57,857 bases of DNA from MB1-2 sp046566065 (lineage in GTDB: Bacteria > Actinomycetota > CADDZG01 > WHSQ01), in NCBI GenBank assembly GCA_046566065.1, contig JBKHXK010000015.1, positions 1 through 57,857 on the forward strand, in the 5' to 3' direction. A model generated the notes under the pieces. It saw nothing but the letters and a program-made list of their open reading frames with translations, made no database searches and was not told the DNA's origin. Position 1 is the first letter of the stretch. Every line of letters begins with the position of its first letter. The position numbers and the translations under genes were made by a program. Positions 23,029 through 30,742 of this stretch are shown here, one piece after another.

Positions 23029-24143
23029 GGCGACTCGCCCGGTTCGTTCCGCTCTTGGTGGTTCTGGCAACCTTGCTCGTCTCCGTAACCGGAACCGCTC
23101 AGGTACCGGGTTCGGACCCCGACCACCTCCATGAGAAGTTGGATGAAGCTCGGGCCGAGGTGGAAAGGATCCAGCAGCAAGCCGGGACGGTGGAGGAGCA
23201 GCTGGCCTCGCTGGATGAGCAGGTGGCCGCGGTCGAGTCCGGACTCTCAGCCTCTCGCCAGTTGATCGACAGAACCCAGGCTGAGATCGCCGTTCTGCGT
23301 CAGCGCATCCGGGCCAAACGCCGACTCTTCGAGGATACGCAGGCCCAAGCGGTCAAGATCGCGGTGTCGCTTTACAAGGCGGGACCAACCGGCGCGATGG
23401 ATGCGGTTCTGACGTCGAAGAGCCTAGAAGAGCTGACGGCCGGCCTCGAGTACTCGAGCACCGTGACCCAGGAACAGCTGAGCGTCATGGTGGCGGCCGA
23501 AAGGATCGAGATCGAACTGGCGGTGGAGACGAAGGACCTAGAGGCCAAGCTCGTAGAGGCGGTCGCGCTGCGCAACCGTCAGGAGGAGCAAGCTCAGCAT
23601 CTGCGCGAGCTCCGCCAGGCGCAGTCCCTCGAGCTCGCGGAGCTGCGGGATCGGATCCAGGAGGCGCGCCGAGAGGCAGACGCGATCGCCGCCGAGAGCG
23701 CGCGAGTGACGGCTCAGCTCGCCGAGGCCTCGGCTCCGGTGCCCGCGGCCGTGGTTGCAGCTCCTTCCGTAGGAGCCTCGGGCTTCGCTTGGCCGATCAC
23801 GGGCTCCATCACCTCGGGCTACGGTCCCCGCTGGGGCCGGATGCACTCCGGCATCGACATCGACTGTGTGACTGGGGCCCCGATCCGAGCCTCCAAGGCC
23901 GGAACCGTCGTTTCCGCTACCTACGACGGCTCTGGTTACGGTTACTACATCGTGATCGACCACGGCGGTGGCTTCGCCTCCCTATATGCGCACATGTCGG
24001 AGCTCTACGTGTCGGGTGGCAGCGTCGCCCAGGGCCAGACCATCGGCGCCTGCGGATCGACGGGTGCGTCGACAGGGGATCACCTGCATTTCGAGATCCG
24101 CGTGAACGGGTCCCCCCAGGACCCCCTCTCCTATCTGCCGTGA
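23025..24143 (+). CDS. EnvC-like M23 peptidase with coiled coil
   Basis: 372 residues. A signal peptide (1-24) leads to a long coiled coil (about 30-225, Gln/Glu/Arg-rich heptads) and a C-terminal LytM/M23 domain (about 245-372). The zinc-site residues of active enzymes are present: H274 and D278 in MHSGIDIDC, and H353/H355 in HLHFEI, so it may cleave peptidoglycan cross-bridges, unlike E. coli EnvC. Coiled-coil M23 proteins usually work with cell-division or envelope machinery such as FtsEX; no ftsEX is adjacent. GTG 23025 overlaps the microprotein stop, and its own stop overlaps the next start. Confidence 0.88.
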   Translation: MRRLARFVPLLVVLATLLVSVTGTAQVPGSDPDHLHEKLDEARAEVERIQQQAGTVEEQLASLDEQVAAVESGLSASRQLIDRTQAEIAVLRQRIRAKRRLFEDTQAQAVKIAVSLYKAGPTGAMDAVLTSKSLEELTAGLEYSSTVTQEQLSVMVAAERIEIELAVETKDLEAKLVEAVALRNRQEEQAQHLRELRQAQSLELAELRDRIQEARREADAIAAESARVTAQLAEASAPVPAAVVAAPSVGASGFAWPITGSITSGYGPRWGRMHSGIDIDCVTGAPIRASKAGTVVSATYDGSGYGYYIVIDHGGGFASLYAHMSELYVSGGSVAQGQTIGACGSTGASTGDHLHFEIRVNGSPQDPLSYLP

Positions 24144-25522
24144 ATCCGAAGCGCTTTCTTCCAACGAGGCTGGGTAAGCGGGCGACGGCCTTCATGCTGG
24201 CGGCCGCCGTGACCGGGGCGCCCGCGGCGACACTTCGTTTGCTTTGCGTAGGAGGATCCTGCGAAACCCCAGCACAAGCCTCGGCGTTCACGCCCTTCTG
24301 CTCGCTGCCCGAGGAGATGCGGAGGAAGATCTCCGTCTCGACCCGGGACGGTAGATCGGGAGACCTATTGGCTGTGAGCGAGAGAGATTCTCTCGTAGGA
24401 GGAAGCGCCTTCGCTCGCTCTCCACTTCTGCCCCGATGGCCCTCTCTGGAGCGGCCTACCGACACCGTTCCGATCGTGATGTCTGGTCCAGGTATCGGCC
24501 CGGGCGCCACCTTCCCTGCCGACACCGGGCTGGACGACGTCGCCCCGACGATCAGCAAGATCCTGGGGTTCGCTCGTCCGCATCCCGAGGTTCGCTCGGG
24601 CGAGCCGGTGCAGGCAGTTGTTGCAGGCGGTACATCGCCACGTCTGGTGGTGATGGTGGCATGGAAGGGCGTGGGGGCTGTCGACCTCGCGACGGCGCCC
24701 GACTCTTGGCCCCATCTGGCCGACCTGATGGCTGCCGGCGCTGGGACCCTGGAGGCCGAGAACCGGTCGCTGTCGTCGGATCCCGCCGCCGCGCTGACGA
24801 CGCTCGGCACCGGGGGCGTTCCGTCTGAGCACGGCATCACCGGTTCCTTGGTCCGCAATGAGGAGGCGGAGCTGGTGGGTGCCTGGAGCCGTGGATCGCC
24901 GGTCAATGTCATCGCGACCTTGGCCGAGGACCTGGATGAAGAGATGGATCAGAAGCCCGTGGTCGCGTTGGTCGGAAGCGAAGCGCCGGACAGGGGGTTG
25001 ATCGGGGGCGATTGGCACGTCGAGGCGGACAGAGATCTGGTTTCCATGCTGCCGGCTCCTTCCTCGGCTGAAGCCATCGCAGTGCAGGCTGAACAACTGC
25101 TCCGGCGGACTCGACTGGGCAGGGATGACGTGCCGGACCTGCTTGCCGTCTCCCAGCAGGGCACGGTAGAAGGGCTGGACCGCCAGCTCGACCGCATCGT
25201 CCGCGCGGCCCGGGAGACCGTTGGTGAACACGTTCTGTTCGTCGTTGCAGGCACCGGATCGGCCGATCGCTCACTCGGTCCCACCGACCTCACCAGCGGG
25301 AGGCTCCTGCGGTGGCTGGAGACCGCAGTACCAGGTAGGGAGCGTGTCATCGAGGCGGTCGGTCCGGGAGAGCTCTTCCTCGACCAGGATCTGCTGGCGG
25401 CCCGTGGGATGTCGGACGAGGTCGTCCTCGATGCACTATCGAAGCTACGCGATCGTTCCGGAGAGAAGCTCTTTGCGGATGCGTTCCCTTCCATCACCGT
25501 GACCTTCGGGAGGTTCTGCTGA
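24140..25522 (+). CDS. Secreted phosphodiesterase/alkaline-phosphatase-like protein, probably inactive
   Basis: 460 residues. The N-terminus (RLGKRATAFMLAAAVTGAPA) looks like a secretion signal. Residues 115-145 (VPIVMSGPGIGPGATF and TGLDDVAPTISKILG) resemble the C-terminal metal-site part of alkaline-phosphatase-superfamily enzymes, and residues about 170-235 (LVVMVAWKGVGAVDL, then AAALTTLGTGGVPSEHGITG) resemble the N-terminal part of type I phosphodiesterases. The order is thus reversed, as if permuted, and the usual metal-binding aspartate is replaced (MVAWKG). A non-catalytic or altered role is inferred. Its GTG start overlaps the peptidase stop, and its stop overlaps the permease ATG. 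Confidence 0.6.
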   Translation: MNPKRFLPTRLGKRATAFMLAAAVTGAPAATLRLLCVGGSCETPAQASAFTPFCSLPEEMRRKISVSTRDGRSGDLLAVSERDSLVGGSAFARSPLLPRWPSLERPTDTVPIVMSGPGIGPGATFPADTGLDDVAPTISKILGFARPHPEVRSGEPVQAVVAGGTSPRLVVMVAWKGVGAVDLATAPDSWPHLADLMAAGAGTLEAENRSLSSDPAAALTTLGTGGVPSEHGITGSLVRNEEAELVGAWSRGSPVNVIATLAEDLDEEMDQKPVVALVGSEAPDRGLIGGDWHVEADRDLVSMLPAPSSAEAIAVQAEQLLRRTRLGRDDVPDLLAVSQQGTVEGLDRQLDRIVRAARETVGEHVLFVVAGTGSADRSLGPTDLTSGRLLRWLETAVPGRERVIEAVGPGELFLDQDLLAARGMSDEVVLDALSKLRDRSGEKLFADAFPSITVTFGRFC

Positions 25523-26601
25523 TGGCAGACGTGGTCGTGTCCGGGCCCTCCGGCCCCGTAGTGGGGACGCGGCCGAGCGCGCGTCGCAAGCAGCTTGCGC
25601 TCGTCCTGACCGCCGCCGGACTCGCTTTGTTGACGGTGTCCTATCTCGCGGGAGCGTTGACCCAGGCCGCGTTCTCGAACTTCGTCGTGGTCTTCAGCTC
25701 TTTGCTTCTGCAGGCGATCCCACTGGTGATGATGGGTGCGTTCGTGGCTGCGCTGATCGGAACCTTCGTGCCCGACTCGGCATTCACAAGGATCGGCAAG
25801 TTGCCCGAGCCGCTCCAGATACCCGCCGCGGGGTTGGCCGGCTTCGCTTTCCCGGTATGTGAGTGTGGTTCCGTCCCCGTCGCCCGCCGCTTGGTCGATC
25901 GCGGGCTCATCCCATCGGCGGCCGTAACGTTCATGCTTGCGGCGCCGATCTTGAACCCGATCGTCGTCGTTTCCACCGCTATCGCTTATCGGGGCCGTGA
26001 CATCCTGTGGCCCATGGTGTTCGGCCGTGTCGGCCTGGGTCTGGTGGCTGCCATGATCGTGGGCTGGGTGGTCGGCGAAAGGGACCGAGCCGGATTCCTC
26101 CGAGCGAGACGTGATCACGATCACGATCACGGCCACTCTTGCGGCTGTGACGCAGAGGCCTCCTGTGGATGCGCCGATGACGGATCGCACCACGGCACCG
26201 AGTCACGCACCACCAGGTTCTTCAACTACTTCGCCGGTGACTTCATGTTCATGGGCCGCTTCTTGATCCTCGGAACGGCCGTCGCTGCCGCTCTGCAGAC
26301 CCTGCTGCCCCAGTCGGTCCTAGGTTCGGTTGCGAACACGCCGATCGTGAGCTTGATCGTGATGATGGCGCTCGCGTTTGCGCTGTCGCTGTGCTCGGAA
26401 TCGGATGCTTTCGTCGCCGCATCGTTCGTGCAGTTCGGCCCGGGCCCGCAACTTGCGTTCCTGGTGTTCGGTCCCATGCTGGATGCCAAGCTGGCGTTCC
26501 TCTACAACGCCACCTTCAGCAAGGGCTTCCTACGTACCCTCACCGCAGTGGTGTTCATCGTGACGCTGGTCGGCACGTTATGGATCGAGGTGCTGGTCTG
26601 A
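25522..26601 (+). CDS. PF03773-type permease with His/Cys-rich loop (copy 1)
   Basis: 359 residues with about eight membrane helices, the permease family PF03773 (YraQ/YcgR-like). Shared motifs are FPVCECGSVPVARRL near residue 115 and LCSESDAFVAASF near residue 290. Between helices, residues about 195-235, is a metal-binding-looking loop with alternating His/Asp, then CGCD, CGC and SHHG. Family members are linked to transition-metal handling, mostly by context. The start overlaps the previous stop (ATGA) and the end overlaps the TIGR03943 partner. Confidence 0.85.
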   Translation: MADVVVSGPSGPVVGTRPSARRKQLALVLTAAGLALLTVSYLAGALTQAAFSNFVVVFSSLLLQAIPLVMMGAFVAALIGTFVPDSAFTRIGKLPEPLQIPAAGLAGFAFPVCECGSVPVARRLVDRGLIPSAAVTFMLAAPILNPIVVVSTAIAYRGRDILWPMVFGRVGLGLVAAMIVGWVVGERDRAGFLRARRDHDHDHGHSCGCDAEASCGCADDGSHHGTESRTTRFFNYFAGDFMFMGRFLILGTAVAAALQTLLPQSVLGSVANTPIVSLIVMMALAFALSLCSESDAFVAASFVQFGPGPQLAFLVFGPMLDAKLAFLYNATFSKGFLRTLTAVVFIVTLVGTLWIEVLV

Positions 26602-27311
26602 TGCAGCGAAGTTGGAGTGCCAGCCGCCTGGGCGTTGCCGCGGCGCTGACCGTATGGGCGGGCCTTTTCTGGTTCCTGATGTTGGCGGAGCGGACCAGCC
26701 TCTACTACGCCTCGCGCACCGACTGGCTCGCTCCGGTTGGCGCCATCTTCCTTACCATCGCTGCTGTCGGACGATTGGCTTCGGCACGAGTAACGGTCCC
26801 AGATCGACTCTCGGGCAGGCAGCTACGGACACTGGCGCTCCTGGTCGCACCGGCCCTCCTGATCCTGCTGTTCCCGCCCGCGACCTTGGGCTCATACGCG
26901 GTTGCGAAGAGATCCACGAGCATCAAAGGCGCGTATGTCGACGTGTCGGGGCGCGATCTGAGCACCGGCGACCTCTCTCTGATCGACATCTTCGGGTTGA
27001 GGTACACGGGTGATCTCAGCAAGCTTGCCTCCCGCGCGGGCTCCACCTCATCGTTCACCGGATTCGTCAGCTCGCTTCCCGGCGGTGGCGCAGGAGAGTT
27101 CATGCTGAACAGGTTCATGATCAGCTGCTGCCCCGGCGACGCCGTGAACATCCAGCTACGCGTTGTGGGAGCGCCTCCCGGGCTGTTCGAGGATGACCAG
27201 TGGGTGAAGGTCACCGGTCGCATCTATCCGATCGGCAAGGAAGTGATCGTCGATGCAACCGAGGTTGAAAAGGTCGAACGGCCCGATCGCCCTTATCTGA
27301 ACCCCTCGTGA
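26601..27311 (+). CDS. TIGR03943 (DUF1980) permease partner (copy 1)
   Basis: 236 residues with three or four N-terminal membrane helices (to about 105) and a soluble C-terminal domain resembling a single-stranded-DNA-binding/OB-like module, containing RFMISCCPGDA with a double cysteine and VKVTGRIYPIGKEVI. This family always accompanies the PF03773 permease; here they overlap by one base (ATG 26601 in TGATG). The double cysteine, repeated in copy 2, is a candidate metal or redox site. Function is unproven. Confidence 0.82.
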   Translation: MQRSWSASRLGVAAALTVWAGLFWFLMLAERTSLYYASRTDWLAPVGAIFLTIAAVGRLASARVTVPDRLSGRQLRTLALLVAPALLILLFPPATLGSYAVAKRSTSIKGAYVDVSGRDLSTGDLSLIDIFGLRYTGDLSKLASRAGSTSSFTGFVSSLPGGGAGEFMLNRFMISCCPGDAVNIQLRVVGAPPGLFEDDQWVKVTGRIYPIGKEVIVDATEVEKVERPDRPYLNPS

Positions 27312-27388
27312 ACGCATGAACGGGAGATCATACTTGCCTGGAACCAGCGCCGGCCACGCCGCTCACCGTGCTCGGAGTGGCTCAACCG

Positions 27389-28393
27389 ATGGCCGTTAGC
27401 GCACCGACGGTTGCCGATCAGCATGCCGACCGCTCGGTCGGGTGGTTCGTTGCGATTGCCGCTGCCATCCTTCTGGCAGCCCGACTTGCGGGAGTCACCG
27501 ATTTCCCTGCCGCCCAGACCTTCACGATCATCTTCACGGCCATCGTCGTGGAGGCGCTGCCGTTCGTGCTACTCGGAGCCTTGGCTTCAGCCACGATCGA
27601 GGTTTATGTGTCTGATGACGCGCTCTCGCGTATCACCCGACTGCCCTCGGCCCTCCAGCTCCCCGCGGCGGCTGTGGGCGGCTTCGCCTTCCCCGTCTGC
27701 GAGTGTGGGTCTGTTCCGGTGGCGCGACGGCTGATCCGTCGCGGCATGCATCCCAGTGCCGGTATCGCGTTCATGCTCGCGTCGCCTGTCTTCAACCCGA
27801 TCGTGTTGTTGTCGACCTGGGTGGCGTACTCACCGCGAGGCTTCGGGACCCAGATGGTGGCTGGGCGAGCCCTCTTGGGACTCCTGGTCGCTCTGATAGC
27901 CGGGTGGACGCTGGGCAGCGACGGTATCGAGAAGCTGCTCCGCTCCGACGTAGAAGGGAGGTCGCCCGGAGGCGAACCGGTTGCAGGCGTGGCACGGTTG
28001 CGTGATCTCTTCACTCACCTGACAGGTGATTTCTTCTTCATGGGCAAGTTCCTTATCGTGGGGGCGGCACTGTCGGCCGGTTTCCAGACGCTGCTGCCCC
28101 AGAGCCTGGTCTCCGGTGTTGCCCGTACGGTCGTTGTCGGGACACTCGCACTGATGGCGATCGCGTTCATCTCCTCGCTCTGCTCCGAGGCGGACGCCTT
28201 CGTGGCCGTGTCCTTCAGTCAGTTCGCCTTGGGGTCACAACTAGCCTTCTTGTTGTTCGGCCCTATCCTCGACTTCAAGCTGACGTTCCTCTACGGCGCC
28301 GCTTTCACCAGGCGCTTCATCGTCGTTCTCGCACTCGTCGTGATCCCGGTGATCGTTGCCGCGTCGTTGTTCTTCGAGGTTCTCGTGAGATGA
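27389..28393 (+). CDS. PF03773-type permease (copy 2)
   Basis: 334 residues from ATG 27389, or 341 from GTG 27368; neither has a strong ribosome binding site. It is a paralogue of copy 1: FPVCECGSVPVARRL, SPVFNPIVLLS and LCSEADAFVAVSF align closely. The His/Cys-rich cytoplasmic loop of copy 1 is replaced by an ordinary charged linker (SDVEGRSPGGEPV), so the two may differ in metal binding or regulation. The end overlaps the second TIGR03943 gene (ATGA). Confidence 0.83.
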   Translation: MAVSAPTVADQHADRSVGWFVAIAAAILLAARLAGVTDFPAAQTFTIIFTAIVVEALPFVLLGALASATIEVYVSDDALSRITRLPSALQLPAAAVGGFAFPVCECGSVPVARRLIRRGMHPSAGIAFMLASPVFNPIVLLSTWVAYSPRGFGTQMVAGRALLGLLVALIAGWTLGSDGIEKLLRSDVEGRSPGGEPVAGVARLRDLFTHLTGDFFFMGKFLIVGAALSAGFQTLLPQSLVSGVARTVVVGTLALMAIAFISSLCSEADAFVAVSFSQFALGSQLAFLLFGPILDFKLTFLYGAAFTRRFIVVLALVVIPVIVAASLFFEVLVR

Positions 28394-29082
28394 CGGATCC
28401 CCGCATCATCAAGACGGTCGTGCTCTCCACGTGGGCGGGATTCTTCCTGTGGTTGCTTGTCAGCAAGCGCGTCAACGTCTACATAGGGCCACGCACGTAC
28501 TGGGTCGTCGTGTTCGGCGCGGTCTCTCTGACCTGTGCTGCTATCGGCCAACTCATCTTGAAACCGGCGGAACACGACGAGAGCGGTCCTCGCTGGTGGC
28601 TGGGATACGCAGCCATGCTGGTCCCGATCTTCCTAGTGGTCGTCGTTCCCGAACCGAGCCTCGGTTCACTTGCTGCGTCGCGGAAGTCGTCCGGCGGCGT
28701 GGTCTCCGCGGCAGCACTTCAGCCGCCGGATCTGCAACCGGGTGATGAAGTGTCCTTCACCGAGATCTCTTACGCGCTCGAGTCTGAAGAGTATGCAGCT
28801 GCCCTGGGGATCGGGGAAGGGTACGAGATCGACCTCACGGGCTTCGTTAGCGCAGGGGAAGAGCTCTCCTCTGACACCTTCGCCTTGACACGGTTCTCGA
28901 TCTTCTGCTGCGCTGCTGACGCGGTCCCTTACACCGTCACTGTGCTCCCGCCGGACGGCCGTCGTTACGCGCTGGATACGTGGGTGAGGGTGCAGGGAAG
29001 CCTGGCGCGCTCGGGAGAGACCTACGTGGTTCACGCGGACTCTGTGGAGACCGTGGAGCGGCCCGATGACCCCTACATCTGA
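28390..29082 (+). CDS. TIGR03943 (DUF1980) permease partner (copy 2)
   Basis: 230 residues with the same plan as copy 1: N-terminal helices (to about 100) and a C-terminal domain with RFSIFCCAADA, matching RFMISCCPGDA of copy 1, and WVRVQGSLARSGETYVV. ATG 28390 overlaps the permease stop. Together with copy 1 it shows that the whole two-gene unit was duplicated. Last gene of the operon; no clear terminator follows, and the next gene is convergent 3 bases away. Confidence 0.82.
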   Translation: MTDPRIIKTVVLSTWAGFFLWLLVSKRVNVYIGPRTYWVVVFGAVSLTCAAIGQLILKPAEHDESGPRWWLGYAAMLVPIFLVVVVPEPSLGSLAASRKSSGGVVSAAALQPPDLQPGDEVSFTEISYALESEEYAAALGIGEGYEIDLTGFVSAGEELSSDTFALTRFSIFCCAADAVPYTVTVLPPDGRRYALDTWVRVQGSLARSGETYVVHADSVETVERPDDPYI

Positions 29083-29085
29083 GCG

Positions 29086-29514
29086 CTAGGCAGGCGCTCC
29101 GTCCGGAGCGAGACCTAGCTGTTGCATCATCTTCATCTCGTCCGTCACGCCCCAGTGCTCCGTGGCACGCGCTCCTTCCATCCTCAGCATGTCGAAGCCT
29201 TGGACGTCGACCTTGCGGCCCGTCGCAGGCATGCCCATGAACTCGCCCTCGTTCGTGCCGGTCATCCGATAGCGCCAGCACACCTTGTCGGCCTCGACGA
29301 CGATGTCTTCGATGTCCATCCGGAAGTCGGGGAATGCAGCGATGATCATGCTGAAGAACTGCTTTGGTACCTCGGGACCATTGCCCTCGATCCCTGGCAG
29401 GGTTTCGTGTTCGACGAAATTCGCGGTCAGGTAATCGTCGAACGCATCTAGGTTGTGGTCGTTGATCTCTACCATCCACTCCTTGGCGAGCTGCTTGTAG
29501 TCGATGTCTGACAC
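29086..29514 (-). CDS. SnoaL-like polyketide cyclase/ester cyclase family protein
   Basis: 142 residues, an NTF2-like fold. The sequence VEINDHNLDAFDDYLTANFVEHE and FMGMPATGRKVDVQGFDMLRMEG is characteristic of the SnoaL-like group, which often includes the aspartate and histidine of aldol cyclases. In most bacteria these proteins have no known substrate. GGGAGGTGGTCG lies upstream of the ATG. Convergent to the permease operon; no polyketide genes nearby. Confidence 0.8.
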   Translation of the reverse strand: MSDIDYKQLAKEWMVEINDHNLDAFDDYLTANFVEHETLPGIEGNGPEVPKQFFSMIIAAFPDFRMDIEDIVVEADKVCWRYRMTGTNEGEFMGMPATGRKVDVQGFDMLRMEGARATEHWGVTDEMKMMQQLGLAPDGAPA

Positions 29515-29699
29515 GCGACCACCTCCCTGTGATCCGATGCTGACGGTTCCAGCTCACTCCCATGTCGGACGGAAGTCAACCGCGTGTCCCGGAAGAGTCC
29601 CGATCTCCGGTGATTGTCTGGAATGTCCCTTCGGCGCTAAGGCGATCCCTCTTCAACCCCGGGACCGGGCGTATACGACGAGCGTGGAACGATTGGCGT

Positions 29700-30716
29700 A
29701 TGCCAGCTGCGAAGGGGGGCGCCGAGATACTCGACATCGATGGACGCGAGGTTCGCATCACGAGTCCCGGGAAGGTGTTCTTCCCGGAGCGCGGAGAGAC
29801 GAAGCTCGATCTGATCAACCACTACCTCAGATTCTCGGGACCCGTCATGCGCACGATGGGCGGGCGACCTCTTCTTCTCCAACGCTTCCCCGAGGGGGCA
29901 ACGGGGTCTTCCTTCTTTCAGAAGCGGATCCCGGAAACGGCCCCGTCCTGGCTTCAGACGACGATCGTCTCGACACCGAACGGGACCGAGTCCAGGGCTC
30001 TCGTGGCAGCGGACCTTGCGCACATCGCATGGGCCGTCAACATGGGATGTCTCGGCTTCCACGTCTGGCCGTACCTCGCGGCTTCGCCGGAGTTCACCGA
30101 TGAGCTGAGGTTGGACCTGGACCCTCAACCCGGCACGGACTTCACGCACATCCGAGAAGCGGCGCGGGAATTGAGAGGGCTCCTGGATGAGTTGGGCGTC
30201 GTCGGTTATCCGAAGACGACCGGTAACAAGGGCCTGCATGTCTACGTCCGGCTGGAGCCTCGCTGGGACTCCTACCAGGTGCGGTTCGCGGCGGTGGCGG
30301 TCGCCAGAGAGCTGGAAAGACGGCGGCCGGATCTTCTCACCGCCGAGTGGTGGAAGGAGGATCGGGGTGAACGGATCTTCGTGGACTTCAATCAGAACGC
30401 GCCACACAAGACCGTGTTCGGAGCTTGGTGCGTGCGAGCCCGGCCCGGGGCACAGGTCTCCACCCCGGTCGGGTGGGACGAGATCGAACTGATCCACCCC
30501 GACGAGCTCACGATCGAGTCACTGCCGGCGCGCATCGAGGAGCGGGGTGACCCCTGGAGGGACATGAACGCCAGTCCCCAGTCGCTGGAGCCGTTCCTCG
30601 AGATGCATCAACGGGACAGGGACAGCGGTCTTCTGGACGCGCCGTGGCCTCCGGTCTATCCCAAACAGCCGGACGAGCCACCTCGTGTATCGCGCAGCCG
30701 CGCCAAGAAGAGCTAA
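29700..30716 (+). CDS. LigD-type DNA primase-polymerase (stand-alone POL domain)
   Basis: 338 residues. Archaeo-eukaryotic primase (AEP) fold as in the polymerase part of LigD: GKVFFPERGETKLDLI at the start, the catalytic aspartates D139 and D141 in LRLDLDP, TGNKGLHVYVRL (nucleotide/DNA binding), and RIFVDFNQNAPHKTV. Such proteins fill gaps and add ribonucleotides in non-homologous end joining or base repair. No ligase domain, ligD or ku is nearby. The frame is open to ATG 29562, but that leader lacks family character; ATG 29700 gives the usual N-terminus (ILDIDGREVRITSP). Confidence 0.88.
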   Translation: MPAAKGGAEILDIDGREVRITSPGKVFFPERGETKLDLINHYLRFSGPVMRTMGGRPLLLQRFPEGATGSSFFQKRIPETAPSWLQTTIVSTPNGTESRALVAADLAHIAWAVNMGCLGFHVWPYLAASPEFTDELRLDLDPQPGTDFTHIREAARELRGLLDELGVVGYPKTTGNKGLHVYVRLEPRWDSYQVRFAAVAVARELERRRPDLLTAEWWKEDRGERIFVDFNQNAPHKTVFGAWCVRARPGAQVSTPVGWDEIELIHPDELTIESLPARIEERGDPWRDMNASPQSLEPFLEMHQRDRDSGLLDAPWPPVYPKQPDEPPRVSRSRAKKS

Positions 30717-30742
30717 GGCGCGGCGACTCGTTCCCCGCGCTT

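Noticed and set aside
29700..30716. A complete non-homologous end-joining system around the LigD-type polymerase
   Set aside because: No Ku or ligase gene lies within 5 kb on either side, so only a stand-alone polymerase is supported here.
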